Shown: positions 19,899 to 28,800 of the stretch, in pieces
Numbering within the stretch: position 1 is the stretch's first letter
How the letters are laid out: each line of letters begins with the position of its first letter
Assembly: GCA_039193195.1 (NCBI GenBank)
Contig: JBCCWS010000013.1
Coordinates: 61,923 to 125,922 of the forward strand
Length of the DNA: 64,000 nucleotides
Direction: 5' to 3'
DNA from: Pseudomonadota bacterium
GTDB lineage: Bacteria > Pseudomonadota > Gammaproteobacteria > Steroidobacterales > JBCBZW01
Translations under genes and position numbers: made by a program
Notes under the pieces: model-generated
Told to the model about the DNA's origin: nothing
Database searches by the model: none
What the model saw: only the letters and a program-made list of their open reading frames with translations

Positions 19899-20342
19899 AT
19901 GGACATTGAAAACCTCGAACGCCGCCACGACCGACTGCAGATGTGGATGCTGATCGGCATCACCGTGGGCAGCCTCGGTTTCGCCGGGCAAGAGCTGATC
20001 CAGCTATTGAAGGGCCCCAAGGCCGCCGAGTTGGGACTGGCGGTCCTCACGCTCGTGGGGTGGTTGATTGGGGCCGCGGCGATCCTGTCGAGCTCGTCCC
20101 TTAGGAAAGAGAGAGGGATTGAGAACCTGCTAGGCGACGAGCGACTGGCCAACCTGCGGGGTGAGGCCTTCCAATTTGGCTTCGTGGCCCTGTTGATCAC
20201 GCAAGTCGTCTTGTTGGTCGGCAACGAGATGCTGCTGAGGCTGACGGAAGTCGAACTTACGGTAGCGTTCGCGGCCAATCTGTCGATTGCCGTTGCCGTC
20301 GTCTCGTCCCTCGGCAGGTTCGTTCAGCTGAACCATGACTAA
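19899..20342 (+). CDS. Small integral membrane protein, probably four helices, unknown function
   Basis: 147 residues. Four hydrophobic stretches appear: MWMLIGITVGSLGFAGQELI, GLAVLTLVGWLIGAAAILSS, FGFVALLITQVVLLVGNEML and TVAFAANLSIAVAVVSSLGR. The N-terminus is charged (MDIENLERRHDRL). I recognise no catalytic motif. Small membrane proteins of this shape often sit directly before an XRE-type regulator, and here the next gene overlaps by 8 bases. GGAG precedes the ATG. The pair probably forms an autoregulated unit; a role in stress or membrane sensing is guesswork. Confidence 0.75.
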   Translation: MDIENLERRHDRLQMWMLIGITVGSLGFAGQELIQLLKGPKAAELGLAVLTLVGWLIGAAAILSSSSLRKERGIENLLGDERLANLRGEAFQFGFVALLITQVVLLVGNEMLLRLTEVELTVAFAANLSIAVAVVSSLGRFVQLNHD

Positions 20343-20544
20343 GGAACGCTTGAACAACACCTTAAAGGTCCATCGCGCAATGCGTGATTGGACTCAGGCC
20401 CAGCTGGCGGAGCACGCGGGCGTCACGCGAAAGAGCATCAACGCCATCGAGCGCGGGCACTTTGTCCCGTCCACCGTGCTTGCGCTGCGCTTGGCGCACT
20501 TGTTCGAATGCCGAGTTGAGGACCTGTTCAGCTTGCCTGACTAG
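20335..20544 (+). CDS. Small XRE-family HTH transcriptional regulator (YozG-like)
   Basis: 69 residues, almost all one helix-turn-helix domain: AQLAEHAGVTRKSINAIERG is the HTH, and STVLALRLAHLFECRVEDLF the usual following helices. The end, VEDLFSLPD, matches the compact YozG/HTH_3 group that lacks any sensor domain. It overlaps the membrane-protein gene by 8 bases, so translation is coupled. A palindrome upstream of the pair (19858-19872) is a candidate binding site. Confidence 0.88.
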   Translation: MTKERLNNTLKVHRAMRDWTQAQLAEHAGVTRKSINAIERGHFVPSTVLALRLAHLFECRVEDLFSLPD

Positions 20545-20598
20545 CGGGGCCAGGGCTCGCGTGCGCAAAGCACCGCCGCGCTGCCTTAGACAGGCTGC

Positions 20599-21246
20599 CT
20601 AGGCTGACGGCGCGTCCGGCTGGATCTCTGGGCGCGCCGCGTCGAAAGCGCGAAGCACTAGGCAGCGATCGTTGATCGCCCGGATCGTGGGGTAGGCGGA
20701 GAGATCGCATGCGAAGCGCAGGGCGTTGTACACCTGAGGCACCAGCAAGCAGTCCGCAAGGCCAGGCCGTTCGCCAGCGCAAAACGGCTGCCCAACGTCG
20801 ACCAAGCGTGCTTCGAGCGGTTCGAAGCCACGGTGTATCCAGTGGTGATACCAGGCGTTCGCCGCATCAGCATCGGCGCCTAGGTTCTTCTTGAGGTAGC
20901 CGAGCACGGCCACGTTGTTGAGCGGGTGCATGTCGCACGCGATGAGCTGCGCCAGAGCCCTCACGCGCGCCCGCGCCAGGGGCTCGACAGGCAACAAGGG
21001 CGGATCGGGAAAGCGCTCTTCCAGGTAATCGAGGATCGCCAACGACTGGGTGAGCGTATGCCCGTCGATCTCTAGCGCTGGCACGCGACCCTCCACGTTG
21101 ACCTTCGCGTAGGCTGGCGAGCGCTGCTCAGACACCGACGGCGCTAGGTTCACGCCGACGGACTCGAACGCGATGCCTTTGAGATTCAGGGCGATACGCA
21201 GTCGGTAGGCCGCGCTCGAACGCCAGTAGGTGTACAGGGTCACCAC
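20599..21246 (-). CDS. maiA: Maleylacetoacetate isomerase (zeta-class glutathione transferase)
   Basis: 215 residues. The N-terminal thioredoxin fold has the zeta-class signature YWRSSAAYRLRIALNLKG (family consensus SSCSWRVRIAL), and GSH contacts in GRVPALEIDGHTLTQSLAI. The C-terminal helical domain contains DMHPLNNVAVLGYL, typical of MaiA. The enzyme isomerises maleylacetoacetate to fumarylacetoacetate in tyrosine and phenylalanine catabolism. The signature has SSAAYR where plant and animal zeta enzymes have SSCSWR, so the usual cysteine is absent. It lies 36 bp downstream of tryptophan dioxygenase on the same strand, suggesting an aromatic amino-acid operon. Confidence 0.92.
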   Translation of the reverse strand: MVTLYTYWRSSAAYRLRIALNLKGIAFESVGVNLAPSVSEQRSPAYAKVNVEGRVPALEIDGHTLTQSLAILDYLEERFPDPPLLPVEPLARARVRALAQLIACDMHPLNNVAVLGYLKKNLGADADAANAWYHHWIHRGFEPLEARLVDVGQPFCAGERPGLADCLLVPQVYNALRFACDLSAYPTIRAINDRCLVLRAFDAARPEIQPDAPSA

Positions 21247-21282
21247 AGTTCGCCTCCTTTCGGTCCAGCTAGCTTCCCGACC

Positions 21283-22149
21283 CTACAAGCGGGTGCGTAC
21301 ATCGATGAGCTCCGGGAACAAGCGCATGTCCACGCCCGTGCGCAAGTACTGCACACCGGAGGACCCACCGGTGCCGCGCTTGAAGCCGATGATACGCTCA
21401 ACAGTCTTCATGTGACGGAAGCGCCAGAGGGAGAAGTGATGCTCCACGTCTACCAGCTTCTCCGACATCTCGTAGGCCTCCCAGTGCTTATCGCGAGCGC
21501 CGTAGACGTTCTCCAGGACGTCGACGACGCGTGAATCGCCCTGGTGGGTTTGGGTGAGATCTCGTTCCAGGACCTCTTCCGGGATCGCATGGCCGCGGCG
21601 CGCTAGGTAGTGGAGATAGACGTCGTAGAGCGAGGGCGCCGCCAGGCGCGCACTTAGGTCCGCGTGGGTCGGCCCATCGTGGCGGAACACATCTAGGTAG
21701 GCGGCGCGCTTGCGGCCGAGCACGAACTCCAAGGCTCGAAACTGCGCCGACTGGAACCCCGACGAGTTGCCGAGCACGGTCCGGAACTCCGTGTACTCGG
21801 AGGGCGTGAGCGTCTCCAGCACGGCCCATTGGTTGAACAGCTGGCGCTGCACCTGGACCACGCGAGAGAGGTTTTTCAGCGCGGGGCCGGGGGTGTCCGC
21901 GGCCACGTGAGCAATGGCGGCATCGAGCTCGTGCAGGATGAGCTTCATCCACAGCTCAGACACCTGGTGCTGGACGATGAACAGCATCTCGTCGTGGTGC
22001 TGAGGCTCGCTTAGGGGCAGCTGAGCGTTGAGCAGCAGGTCCAACCGCAGGTAACCCGTGTAGGTCAGGCGATCACGCAGGTCACGCTCAATGCCCGCTT
22101 CGAGTTCCGGCGGCGCTTCACCGTTGTCTGGTGGCGACGAATCGGTCAT
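21283..22149 (-). CDS. kynA: Tryptophan 2,3-dioxygenase
   Basis: 288 residues from ATG 22149. Motifs: LTYTGYLRLDLLLNAQLPLS, HHDEMLFIVQHQVSELWMK (with the distal-site histidine) and GNSSGFQSAQFRALEF. The C-terminal HHFSLWRFRHMKTVERIIG contains the haem ligand histidine, and GTGGSSGV closes the substrate loop. The enzyme opens the indole ring of L-tryptophan to N-formylkynurenine, the first step of the kynurenine pathway. The frame stays open far upstream to 23112, but that part is antisense to pdhA and has no family similarity, so I took the start that gives the normal length. kynB and kynU are not in the window. Confidence 0.95.
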   Translation of the reverse strand: MTDSSPPDNGEAPPELEAGIERDLRDRLTYTGYLRLDLLLNAQLPLSEPQHHDEMLFIVQHQVSELWMKLILHELDAAIAHVAADTPGPALKNLSRVVQVQRQLFNQWAVLETLTPSEYTEFRTVLGNSSGFQSAQFRALEFVLGRKRAAYLDVFRHDGPTHADLSARLAAPSLYDVYLHYLARRGHAIPEEVLERDLTQTHQGDSRVVDVLENVYGARDKHWEAYEMSEKLVDVEHHFSLWRFRHMKTVERIIGFKRGTGGSSGVQYLRTGVDMRLFPELIDVRTRL

Positions 22150-22306
22150 ATCGACAGCGTCCTCAGGGCGATCGAATGGGCGCCGCGAAACGACGGCATA
22201 TCTGCGGCGGTGCGCCATTCTAACCCCGTCCCGCGCACCTGCCCACGGCGGGCGAGAATGGGTAAAGAAAAGCGCTCTTCGGCGCGCGGAGGACCGTTGC
22301 AATCGG

Positions 22307-22312
22307 TATAAT
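22307..22312 (+). promoter_or_regulatory. Consensus -10 box upstream of pdhA
   Basis: A perfect TATAAT stands in otherwise GC-rich sequence 170 bp before the pdhA start, in the gap between divergent kynA and pdhA. The sequence 17 bp upstream does not match TTGACA, so the promoter may need an activator or have an extended -10. The 333-bp gap holds no gene. Confidence 0.5.
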
Positions 22313-22482
22313 CGCGCGCGCCGGAAGTCAGTCTGCTTGCTGCCCCCGCACCCACGAGAATTCGCTGTGCCGCAGAAGGGCCCACGCCCTGGGCTGCCGC
22401 CAGCGCGCGCCATGCTTGAACGGCGCACGAACAGCACACGCGAACCGGCAAGGACGACCGGTGCACCGCGGAAGGAGAACCT

Positions 22483-23568
22483 TTGAAGACCATCGCTTCC
22501 TACGACGTGAAGTATGTCCAGATCCTCGATCCGGACGGCAACGTGAACGGCCCACTTCCCGCATTCGCCAACGACCAAGACGAATTGATGCGCCTGTACC
22601 GAATGATGGTGCTGACCCGCCAGTTCGATACCAAGGCGATCAACCTGCAGCGCACCGGCAAACTCGGCACTTACGCCTCCTGCCTCGGCCACGAGGCAGC
22701 CCATGTCGGCATTGGATCGGCAATGGAAGCGGAGGACGTCTTCGCGCCCATGTACCGCGAGTACGGCGCCCAGCTGTGGCGCGGCGTGAAGATGTCCGAG
22801 GTGCTGCGATACTGGGGCGGCGATGAGCGCGGCAACGATTTCTCCGGCCCTCGCCAAGACTTCCCCTGGTGCGTACCCATCGCCACTCAGTGCCTGCACG
22901 CCGCAGGCGCCGCCATGGCCTTCAAGCTGCGCCGCGAGCCGCGCTGCGCCGTAACCGTGATCGGCGATGGCGGCACCTCCGAAGGCGCCTTCTACGAGGC
23001 CATGAACCTGGCAGGCGCGCAGAAGCTGCCGGTGGTGTTCGTCGTGGTCAACAACAAGTGGGCGATCTCCGTACCTATCGAGCTGCAGACTGCCGCGCGC
23101 ACGCTGGCGCAAAAGGCCTTTGCCGCCGGCATCCCCGGCATCCAGGTGGACGGCAACGATGTCTTCGCGGTACGCGAGGCCCTCGGCCAGGCCCTGTCGC
23201 GCGCCCGGCGGGGCGAAGGTGCCTCCCTAGTAGAGGCCGTCACCTACCGCCTCAGCGACCACACCACCGCCGACGACGCCAGCCGCTACCGACCACCGGA
23301 AGAGGTTGAGCAGGCCTGGAAGCTCGAGCCCCTCAAGCGCTACCGCAAGTTCCTGGAGAACGAAGGACTCCTCGATGAGGCGGCGGACAAGGCCATCAGC
23401 GAGCAGTGCACGAGAGAGATCGAATCGGAGGTGGCCCTCTACCTCGATACGCCCATGCCCACGGTCGACTCCATGTTCGACTACATGTTCGAGTCCCTGC
23501 CGGACTCGCTGGTCGAGCAGCGCGAGTACGCGAAGCGCTACGACCGCGGCGAAAATGGGGGGCACTGA
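22483..23568 (+). CDS. pdhA: Pyruvate dehydrogenase E1 component, alpha subunit
   Basis: 361 residues. The thiamine-diphosphate motif is GDGGTSEGAFYEAMNLAG...VVNNKWAIS (GDG to NN). The phosphorylation-loop region AVTYRLSDHTTADDASRYR and MYREYGAQLWRG are typical of E1-alpha. With E1-beta it decarboxylates pyruvate, or possibly a branched 2-oxo acid, and reduces the lipoyl group of E2. The start is TTG 22483, eight bases after AAGGAG; no in-frame ATG lies near. pdhB follows after 3 bp. Branched-chain oxoacid E1 is the closest alternative, since it shares the heterotetramer type; pyruvate is preferred on overall resemblance only. Confidence 0.88.
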   Translation: MKTIASYDVKYVQILDPDGNVNGPLPAFANDQDELMRLYRMMVLTRQFDTKAINLQRTGKLGTYASCLGHEAAHVGIGSAMEAEDVFAPMYREYGAQLWRGVKMSEVLRYWGGDERGNDFSGPRQDFPWCVPIATQCLHAAGAAMAFKLRREPRCAVTVIGDGGTSEGAFYEAMNLAGAQKLPVVFVVVNNKWAISVPIELQTAARTLAQKAFAAGIPGIQVDGNDVFAVREALGQALSRARRGEGASLVEAVTYRLSDHTTADDASRYRPPEEVEQAWKLEPLKRYRKFLENEGLLDEAADKAISEQCTREIESEVALYLDTPMPTVDSMFDYMFESLPDSLVEQREYAKRYDRGENGGH

Positions 23569-23571
23569 GCG

Positions 23572-24549
23572 ATGGCCCGGGTAACCCTCATCGAAGCGCT
23601 CACCATGGCCATGCGCCACGAGATGGAGCGCGATCCCAGCGTGCTGATGCTGGGCGAGGACGTGGGCGTGAACGGTGGCGTGTTCCGCGCCACCGCCGGC
23701 CTACAGCAAATCTTCGGTAAGGAACGCGTGATGGACACGCCCCTCGCCGAGAACATGATCGCCGGCATGTCCGTGGGCATGGCGGCTCAGGGAATGCGGC
23801 CCGTGGCGGAGATCCAGTTCACCGGCTTCATCTACCCCGCCGTGGACCAGTTGATCAGCCATGCGGGACGCCTACGCCACCGCACGCGCGGTCGCCTGCA
23901 TTGCCCGATGGTGCTACGCGCGCCCTACGGCGGCGGCATCCACGCCCCGGAGCACCACTCGGAGAGCACGGAGGCGATGTTCGCCCACATGCCCGGCATC
24001 CGGGTGGTGATTCCCGCCTCGCCCGCGCGAGCCTACGGCTTGCTGCTAGCCGCGATACGCGACCCTGATCCGGTCGTCTTCCTCGAGCCAAAGCGAATCT
24101 ACCGCGCCATCAAGCAAGAGGTAGCGGACAACGGCGAGGCTCTGCCCCTGGACACCTGCTTCATCCTGCGCGAAGGCACGGACGTGACCTTGGTGAGCTG
24201 GGGCGCGATGACCCTCGAGACCATGAAGGCCGCCAAGCAGCTTGAGGCGGATAGCGTGAGCTGCGAGGTCATCGACGTCGCCACGATCAGCCCTATGGAC
24301 ACGGACACGATCCTCGAGTCGCTGGACAAGACGGGACGGATCGTGGTGGTTGCCGAGGCGCCGCGCACCTGTGGTGTGGCGTCGGAGATCGCTGCCTTGG
24401 TGGCGGAGGAAGGCATCTACTCCCTCAAGGCACCGATGCGTCGAGTCACGGGCTACGACACGGTCATGCCGCTGTTCCGGCGTGAGATGGATTACCTGCC
24501 CAGCGTCGAGCGAATCGTCGATGCTGTGCGCGACACGCTGGAGGGCTAG
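23572..24549 (+). CDS. pdhB: Pyruvate dehydrogenase E1 component, beta subunit
   Basis: 325 residues. GEDVGVNGGVFRATAGLQQ, RVMDTPLAENMIAGMSVGMA and RAPYGGGIHAPEHHSES are the classical E1-beta motifs; the last carries the active-site histidine pair. The C-terminal transketolase domain contains DVTLVSWGAM and VIDVATISPMDTDTI. It forms an alpha2-beta2 E1 with the preceding gene. Spacing of 3 bp to pdhA and 5 bp to the E2 gene makes a tight operon. As for pdhA, a branched-chain 2-oxoacid substrate cannot be excluded. Confidence 0.9.
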   Translation: MARVTLIEALTMAMRHEMERDPSVLMLGEDVGVNGGVFRATAGLQQIFGKERVMDTPLAENMIAGMSVGMAAQGMRPVAEIQFTGFIYPAVDQLISHAGRLRHRTRGRLHCPMVLRAPYGGGIHAPEHHSESTEAMFAHMPGIRVVIPASPARAYGLLLAAIRDPDPVVFLEPKRIYRAIKQEVADNGEALPLDTCFILREGTDVTLVSWGAMTLETMKAAKQLEADSVSCEVIDVATISPMDTDTILESLDKTGRIVVVAEAPRTCGVASEIAALVAEEGIYSLKAPMRRVTGYDTVMPLFRREMDYLPSVERIVDAVRDTLEG

Positions 24550-24554
24550 AGGCC

Positions 24555-25775
24555 GTGAAGACCTTCAATCTGCCGGACCTGGGCGAAGGCTTGCCCGAGG
24601 CCGAGATCGTGAAGTGGCACGTGAGCGAGGGAGACGCGATCACCGCCGACTCGCTGATGGTATCCGTGGAAACCGCCAAAGCGGTGGTGGACGTGCCCGC
24701 CCCTTACACGGGCACGATCGCAAAGCTCTACGCCGCGGAGGGCGAGATGGTGGAGACCGGTAAGCCACTGGTCGACTTCCGCCTAGAGGGTGATGCCGCC
24801 AACGATGCGCCGGCCGCGGAGACCCCGGACGCGGACGCTGCACGCGACGACAGCGCGACCGTGGTCGGTAACGTACCGACGAGCGATGAGGTGGTGCAAG
24901 AGACCGCAGTGGCGGGACGCGGGCGTCGCGGCGCACGCGGGCGTATCAAGGCGATGCCGTCGATCCGGGCGGAGGCTGCGCGCCTGGGGATAGACCTCGC
25001 CACCGTGACCGCCACGGGACGCAACGGTCAGATCACCCAGGGTGACCTGCAGCGCCGTGCAGGCGGTGGCGCGCCAATGGCCGCGCCCCCCGCCGCGCCC
25101 CCCGCGCCAGCCCCCAGCCCGGCGCCCGCGGCCGGCGAAACCCTCGTCGATCCCCTGCGTGGGCCACGCCGTGCCATGACCCACAGCATGACCCGCTCTC
25201 GCAACGAGGTCATGGAGTGCACGATCTTCGACGATGCGGACATCCACGCCTGGCGCCCCGGTGAGGACATCACGGCGCGCGTGCTGCGCGCCATCGCCGC
25301 GGGCTGCGCAGCGGAGCCCGCGATGAACGCGTGGTACGACGGCGAGCAACTCACCCGCACCTTGCACTCTCGTGTGGACGTGGCGATGGCCGTCGACGGT
25401 CCCCAGGGTCTGATCGTGCCTGTGATCCGCGGCGTCGATGGCAAGACTGCTCTGGCCCTGCGCGCGGACGTCAACCGCCTCAAGGTCGCCACCCGCGAGC
25501 GCAGCATCTCCCCCGATGACATGCGCGACCCCACGATCATGCTGTCGAACTTCGGCATGCTGGCCGGTCGCTACGCGACGCCCGTGGTGGTACCGCCGTG
25601 TGTGGCCATCCTCGGCACGGGGGGCGTGCGCCACGACGTGGTGGCGGTGATGGGCGGCATCGAGGCCCACCGGGTAATTCCCCTGTCGCTCACCTTCGAT
25701 CATAGAGCGTGCACCGGCGGCGAAGCGTGCCGCTTCCTGGCTGGGGTCATCGCCGACCTAGCGCGTGCAGATTAG
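24555..25775 (+). CDS. pdhC: Dihydrolipoamide acyltransferase (E2) of the pyruvate/2-oxoacid dehydrogenase complex
   Basis: 406 residues starting at GTG 24555. Domains: one lipoyl domain (residues 1-78; lipoylated lysine in SVETAKAVVDVPAPY), an Asp/Ala-rich linker, a peripheral-subunit-binding domain (KAMPSIRAEAARLGIDLATV, about 133-167), an Ala-Pro hinge, and the acyltransferase domain (about 200-406). The catalytic segment is FDHRACTGGEACRFL: the histidine is present, but the DG of the usual HRxxDG is TG. No E3 gene follows, so dihydrolipoamide dehydrogenase must come from elsewhere in the genome. Confidence 0.9.
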   Translation: MKTFNLPDLGEGLPEAEIVKWHVSEGDAITADSLMVSVETAKAVVDVPAPYTGTIAKLYAAEGEMVETGKPLVDFRLEGDAANDAPAAETPDADAARDDSATVVGNVPTSDEVVQETAVAGRGRRGARGRIKAMPSIRAEAARLGIDLATVTATGRNGQITQGDLQRRAGGGAPMAAPPAAPPAPAPSPAPAAGETLVDPLRGPRRAMTHSMTRSRNEVMECTIFDDADIHAWRPGEDITARVLRAIAAGCAAEPAMNAWYDGEQLTRTLHSRVDVAMAVDGPQGLIVPVIRGVDGKTALALRADVNRLKVATRERSISPDDMRDPTIMLSNFGMLAGRYATPVVVPPCVAILGTGGVRHDVVAVMGGIEAHRVIPLSLTFDHRACTGGEACRFLAGVIADLARAD

Positions 25776-25839
25776 GGTCGAACACGCGCCTCGAGTACTC
25801 GTGACACGAACATTACGAAGGCAAGTAAAAGGCTAACGG

Positions 25840-28800
25840 ATGAGTGAGTCCTACACCGCCACCGTAAGGCGCCCGACCGACATCATGACCGGCGTTCTAG
25901 AGGAGATCGTGGCCCACGCGGTCACCCTCGCGTCAGGCTTCACGTTGCCGCCGGCGATCGACGTCCCTAGCTTTGTGCATCGTTACTACGAGAACGCCGC
26001 GCCCGACGACCTGCGCGAGACCGACCCGGAACAGCTAGCCGCTGCCGCCCTCGCCCACCTGCAATACGTCACTCATCGGCGAGGCCAGGACCCGAAGTTC
26101 AGGGTCTACGCGCCCAATCGCACGGAACATGGCTGGACCACGCCTGCGCCCCGCCTGGTGGTGGAGCTAATCAGCGACGACATGCCGTTCCTGGTCAGCA
26201 CCCTGGCACTCGCCGTCCAGCAGTGCGGCCTGAGCCTGCGCATGACCGTGCACCCGGTCTACGAGGTGGAACGCACGGCCGAAGGGGAGCTGCTGCGCTT
26301 TGTGTCCGAGGAGGAGGACCCTCCTGCCGGAAGCCGTCGCGAGTCGCTGGTGCATATGCAGCTCGACCGCGACGCGGACACGCGGCAGCTGGTCACGCTG
26401 CTCGCTAGCATTAGCGAGGGGGTGGGCGATCTACGCCTGTCCATCGACGACTGGCGCGCCATGCGCGACCGCCTCATGGACGCGCGCGACGGGCTGACCA
26501 GCGAGGCGCCGCCCGTGCCGGACCAGATTCTGCAGGAGTCGTTGGCCTTCCTGCAGTGGATGAACCGCCGCAACTTCACCTTCCTCGGCTATCGCGAGTA
26601 TCGACTAAAGGATCTAGACGGCGCCGAAACCCTAGTCCCGATCGAATCCACCGGCCTCGGCATCCTGCGCCCGGACAGCCGCCTGAGCCACCGCCCGCCG
26701 GAGTTCGCCCGCGTGCTGCGCCACCACTTGCGCAGTCGCGAGCCCTTGATCATCACCAAGGCGGACACGGTCTCGACCATCCATCGGACCGGGCGCCTCG
26801 ACTACATAGGGGTGAAACAGTACGACCCGGCGGGGCGAGTCATCGGCGAACACCGCTTCCTCGGTCTGTTCACCGCCTCGGTCTACTACACCGACGCTCT
26901 CGCCATTCCCCTGGTGCGCCTGAAGATGGAGCAGATCCTACAGCGCGCAGAGCTCACCCGTGCCAGCCACGCGGGCCGCACGCTCCTGCACGTGCTGCAG
27001 ACCCATCCGCGGGATGAGTTGCTCCAAGCGAGTATCGAGGACCTCTCGCGAATTGCTAACAGCATCCGTAACCTACAGGAGCGGCAGCTTACGCGGTTGT
27101 TCATTCGCCGAGATCTGTTTCGGCGCTTCATCGCCTGCCTGGTCTTCATACCGCGCGAGAAATTCAATACCCTGGTGCGCGAAAAGCTCGAGACCTTGAT
27201 GCTCGAGGGGCTTGGCGGCGAGTCCCTAGAGTCGCAGGTTACCCTGTCTGAGTCAGCCCTCGCCCGCGTGTACACGGTCGTACGCATCGATCCCAAGCAG
27301 GACGGCAAAATCCAGCTGCGCTGGCTACAGGACCACATCGAGCAGGTGGCCAAGACCTGGGATGACCACCTGCGCGAGGCACTCAGCGAGCGCTACGGTG
27401 AGCGGCGCGGCATCGCCCTCACGCGACGCTTCGCTTCCGCCTTCCCCGCGGCGTACACAGAAGAGGCCGGCGCGCAAACGGCGGCGGACGACATCGAACG
27501 CATGCTGGCCCTAGACTCGAGCAAGCGGAACGTGGACATCACGCTCTACCGCCCGGCCGACGCGCCGCGCCAGCATGTGCACCTGAAGCTGATCCGGCCC
27601 TTCTCACCGATTTCCCTCTCGAACGTGTTGCCCGCCTTGGAGAACTTGGCCCTGCACGTGGTGAGCGAGCGCCCCTACAAGCTCGAGCTGGATGACGGCA
27701 AAACCTGCGTGTGGATTCAGGACTTCGACATGCGCTGCCGCGAAGCCCCGGAACGCATCGAGGACGTGCAGGACGTCTTTCGCGATGCGGCCCGCGCCAT
27801 TTGGCGTGGTGCGGCGGAGAACGACGGCTTCAACGCACTGGTGCTACGCGCTCGCCTGAGCTGGCGCGACGCGGCGCTCCTGCGTGCCTACTGCCGCTAT
27901 TTGCTACAAACCGGCTTGCCCTTCAGCCAGAGCTACATGGAAGAGGTCCTGGGCGAGTACGCTCAGCTGGCCGGGAGCCTCGTCGCCCTATTCCACGCTC
28001 GCCTCGACCCAGCGGGGCAGGATGACGGCGCCGCCGCTGAGCACGCCCGGACCATAGAGAAAGCTCTCGACGGCATCGCGAGCGCCGATGAGGACCGCAT
28101 CGTGCGCGCCTTCTACGCCGTGGTGATGGCCACCCTGCGCACCAACGTGTACCAGCGCAACGAAGACGGCAAACCTCCGGAGTACATGTCCTTCAAGCTC
28201 GACCCGGCGCAAATCCCAGACTTGCCTGAACCGCGCCCCATGTTCGAGATCTTCGTCTACTCGCCGCGCGTCGAGGGGGTGCACCTGCGCACCTCCAAAG
28301 TGGCTCGTGGTGGGCTGCGCTGGTCGGATCGACGGGAGGACTTCCGCACGGAGATCCTCGGCCTGATGAAGGCGCAAAAGGTCAAGAACACCGTGATCGT
28401 GCCGACCGGCGCCAAGGGCGGCTTCGTCGCCAAGCGTCTGCCTGAGGGCGATCGCGAAGCGATCATGACCGAGGGAGTGGCGTGCTATCGCCTGTTCATC
28501 CGCGGCCTGCTCGACCTGACCGACAACATCGTCGGCGGCGAGATCGTGCCACCCGAGGACACGGTTTGTCTGGACGAGCCCGACTCCTACCTGGTGGTGG
28601 CCGCCGACAAGGGCACGGAGACATTCTCGGATATCGCCAACGAGGTGGCCACGAGCTACGGCTTTTGGCTAGGTGATGCGTTCGCTTCCGGAGGCTCGGT
28701 CGGCTACGACCACAAGAAGATGGGCATCACGGCGCGCGGGGCTTGGGAAGCGGTGAAGCGACACTTCCGCGAGGACGGCGTGGATACGCAGGGCGGGCCC

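Noticed and set aside
22150..23112. Open frame upstream of tryptophan 2,3-dioxygenase suggesting a 609-residue fusion protein
   Set aside because: The extra part is antisense to pdhA, has no family similarity, and the dioxygenase from ATG 22149 already has the normal length and N-terminus.
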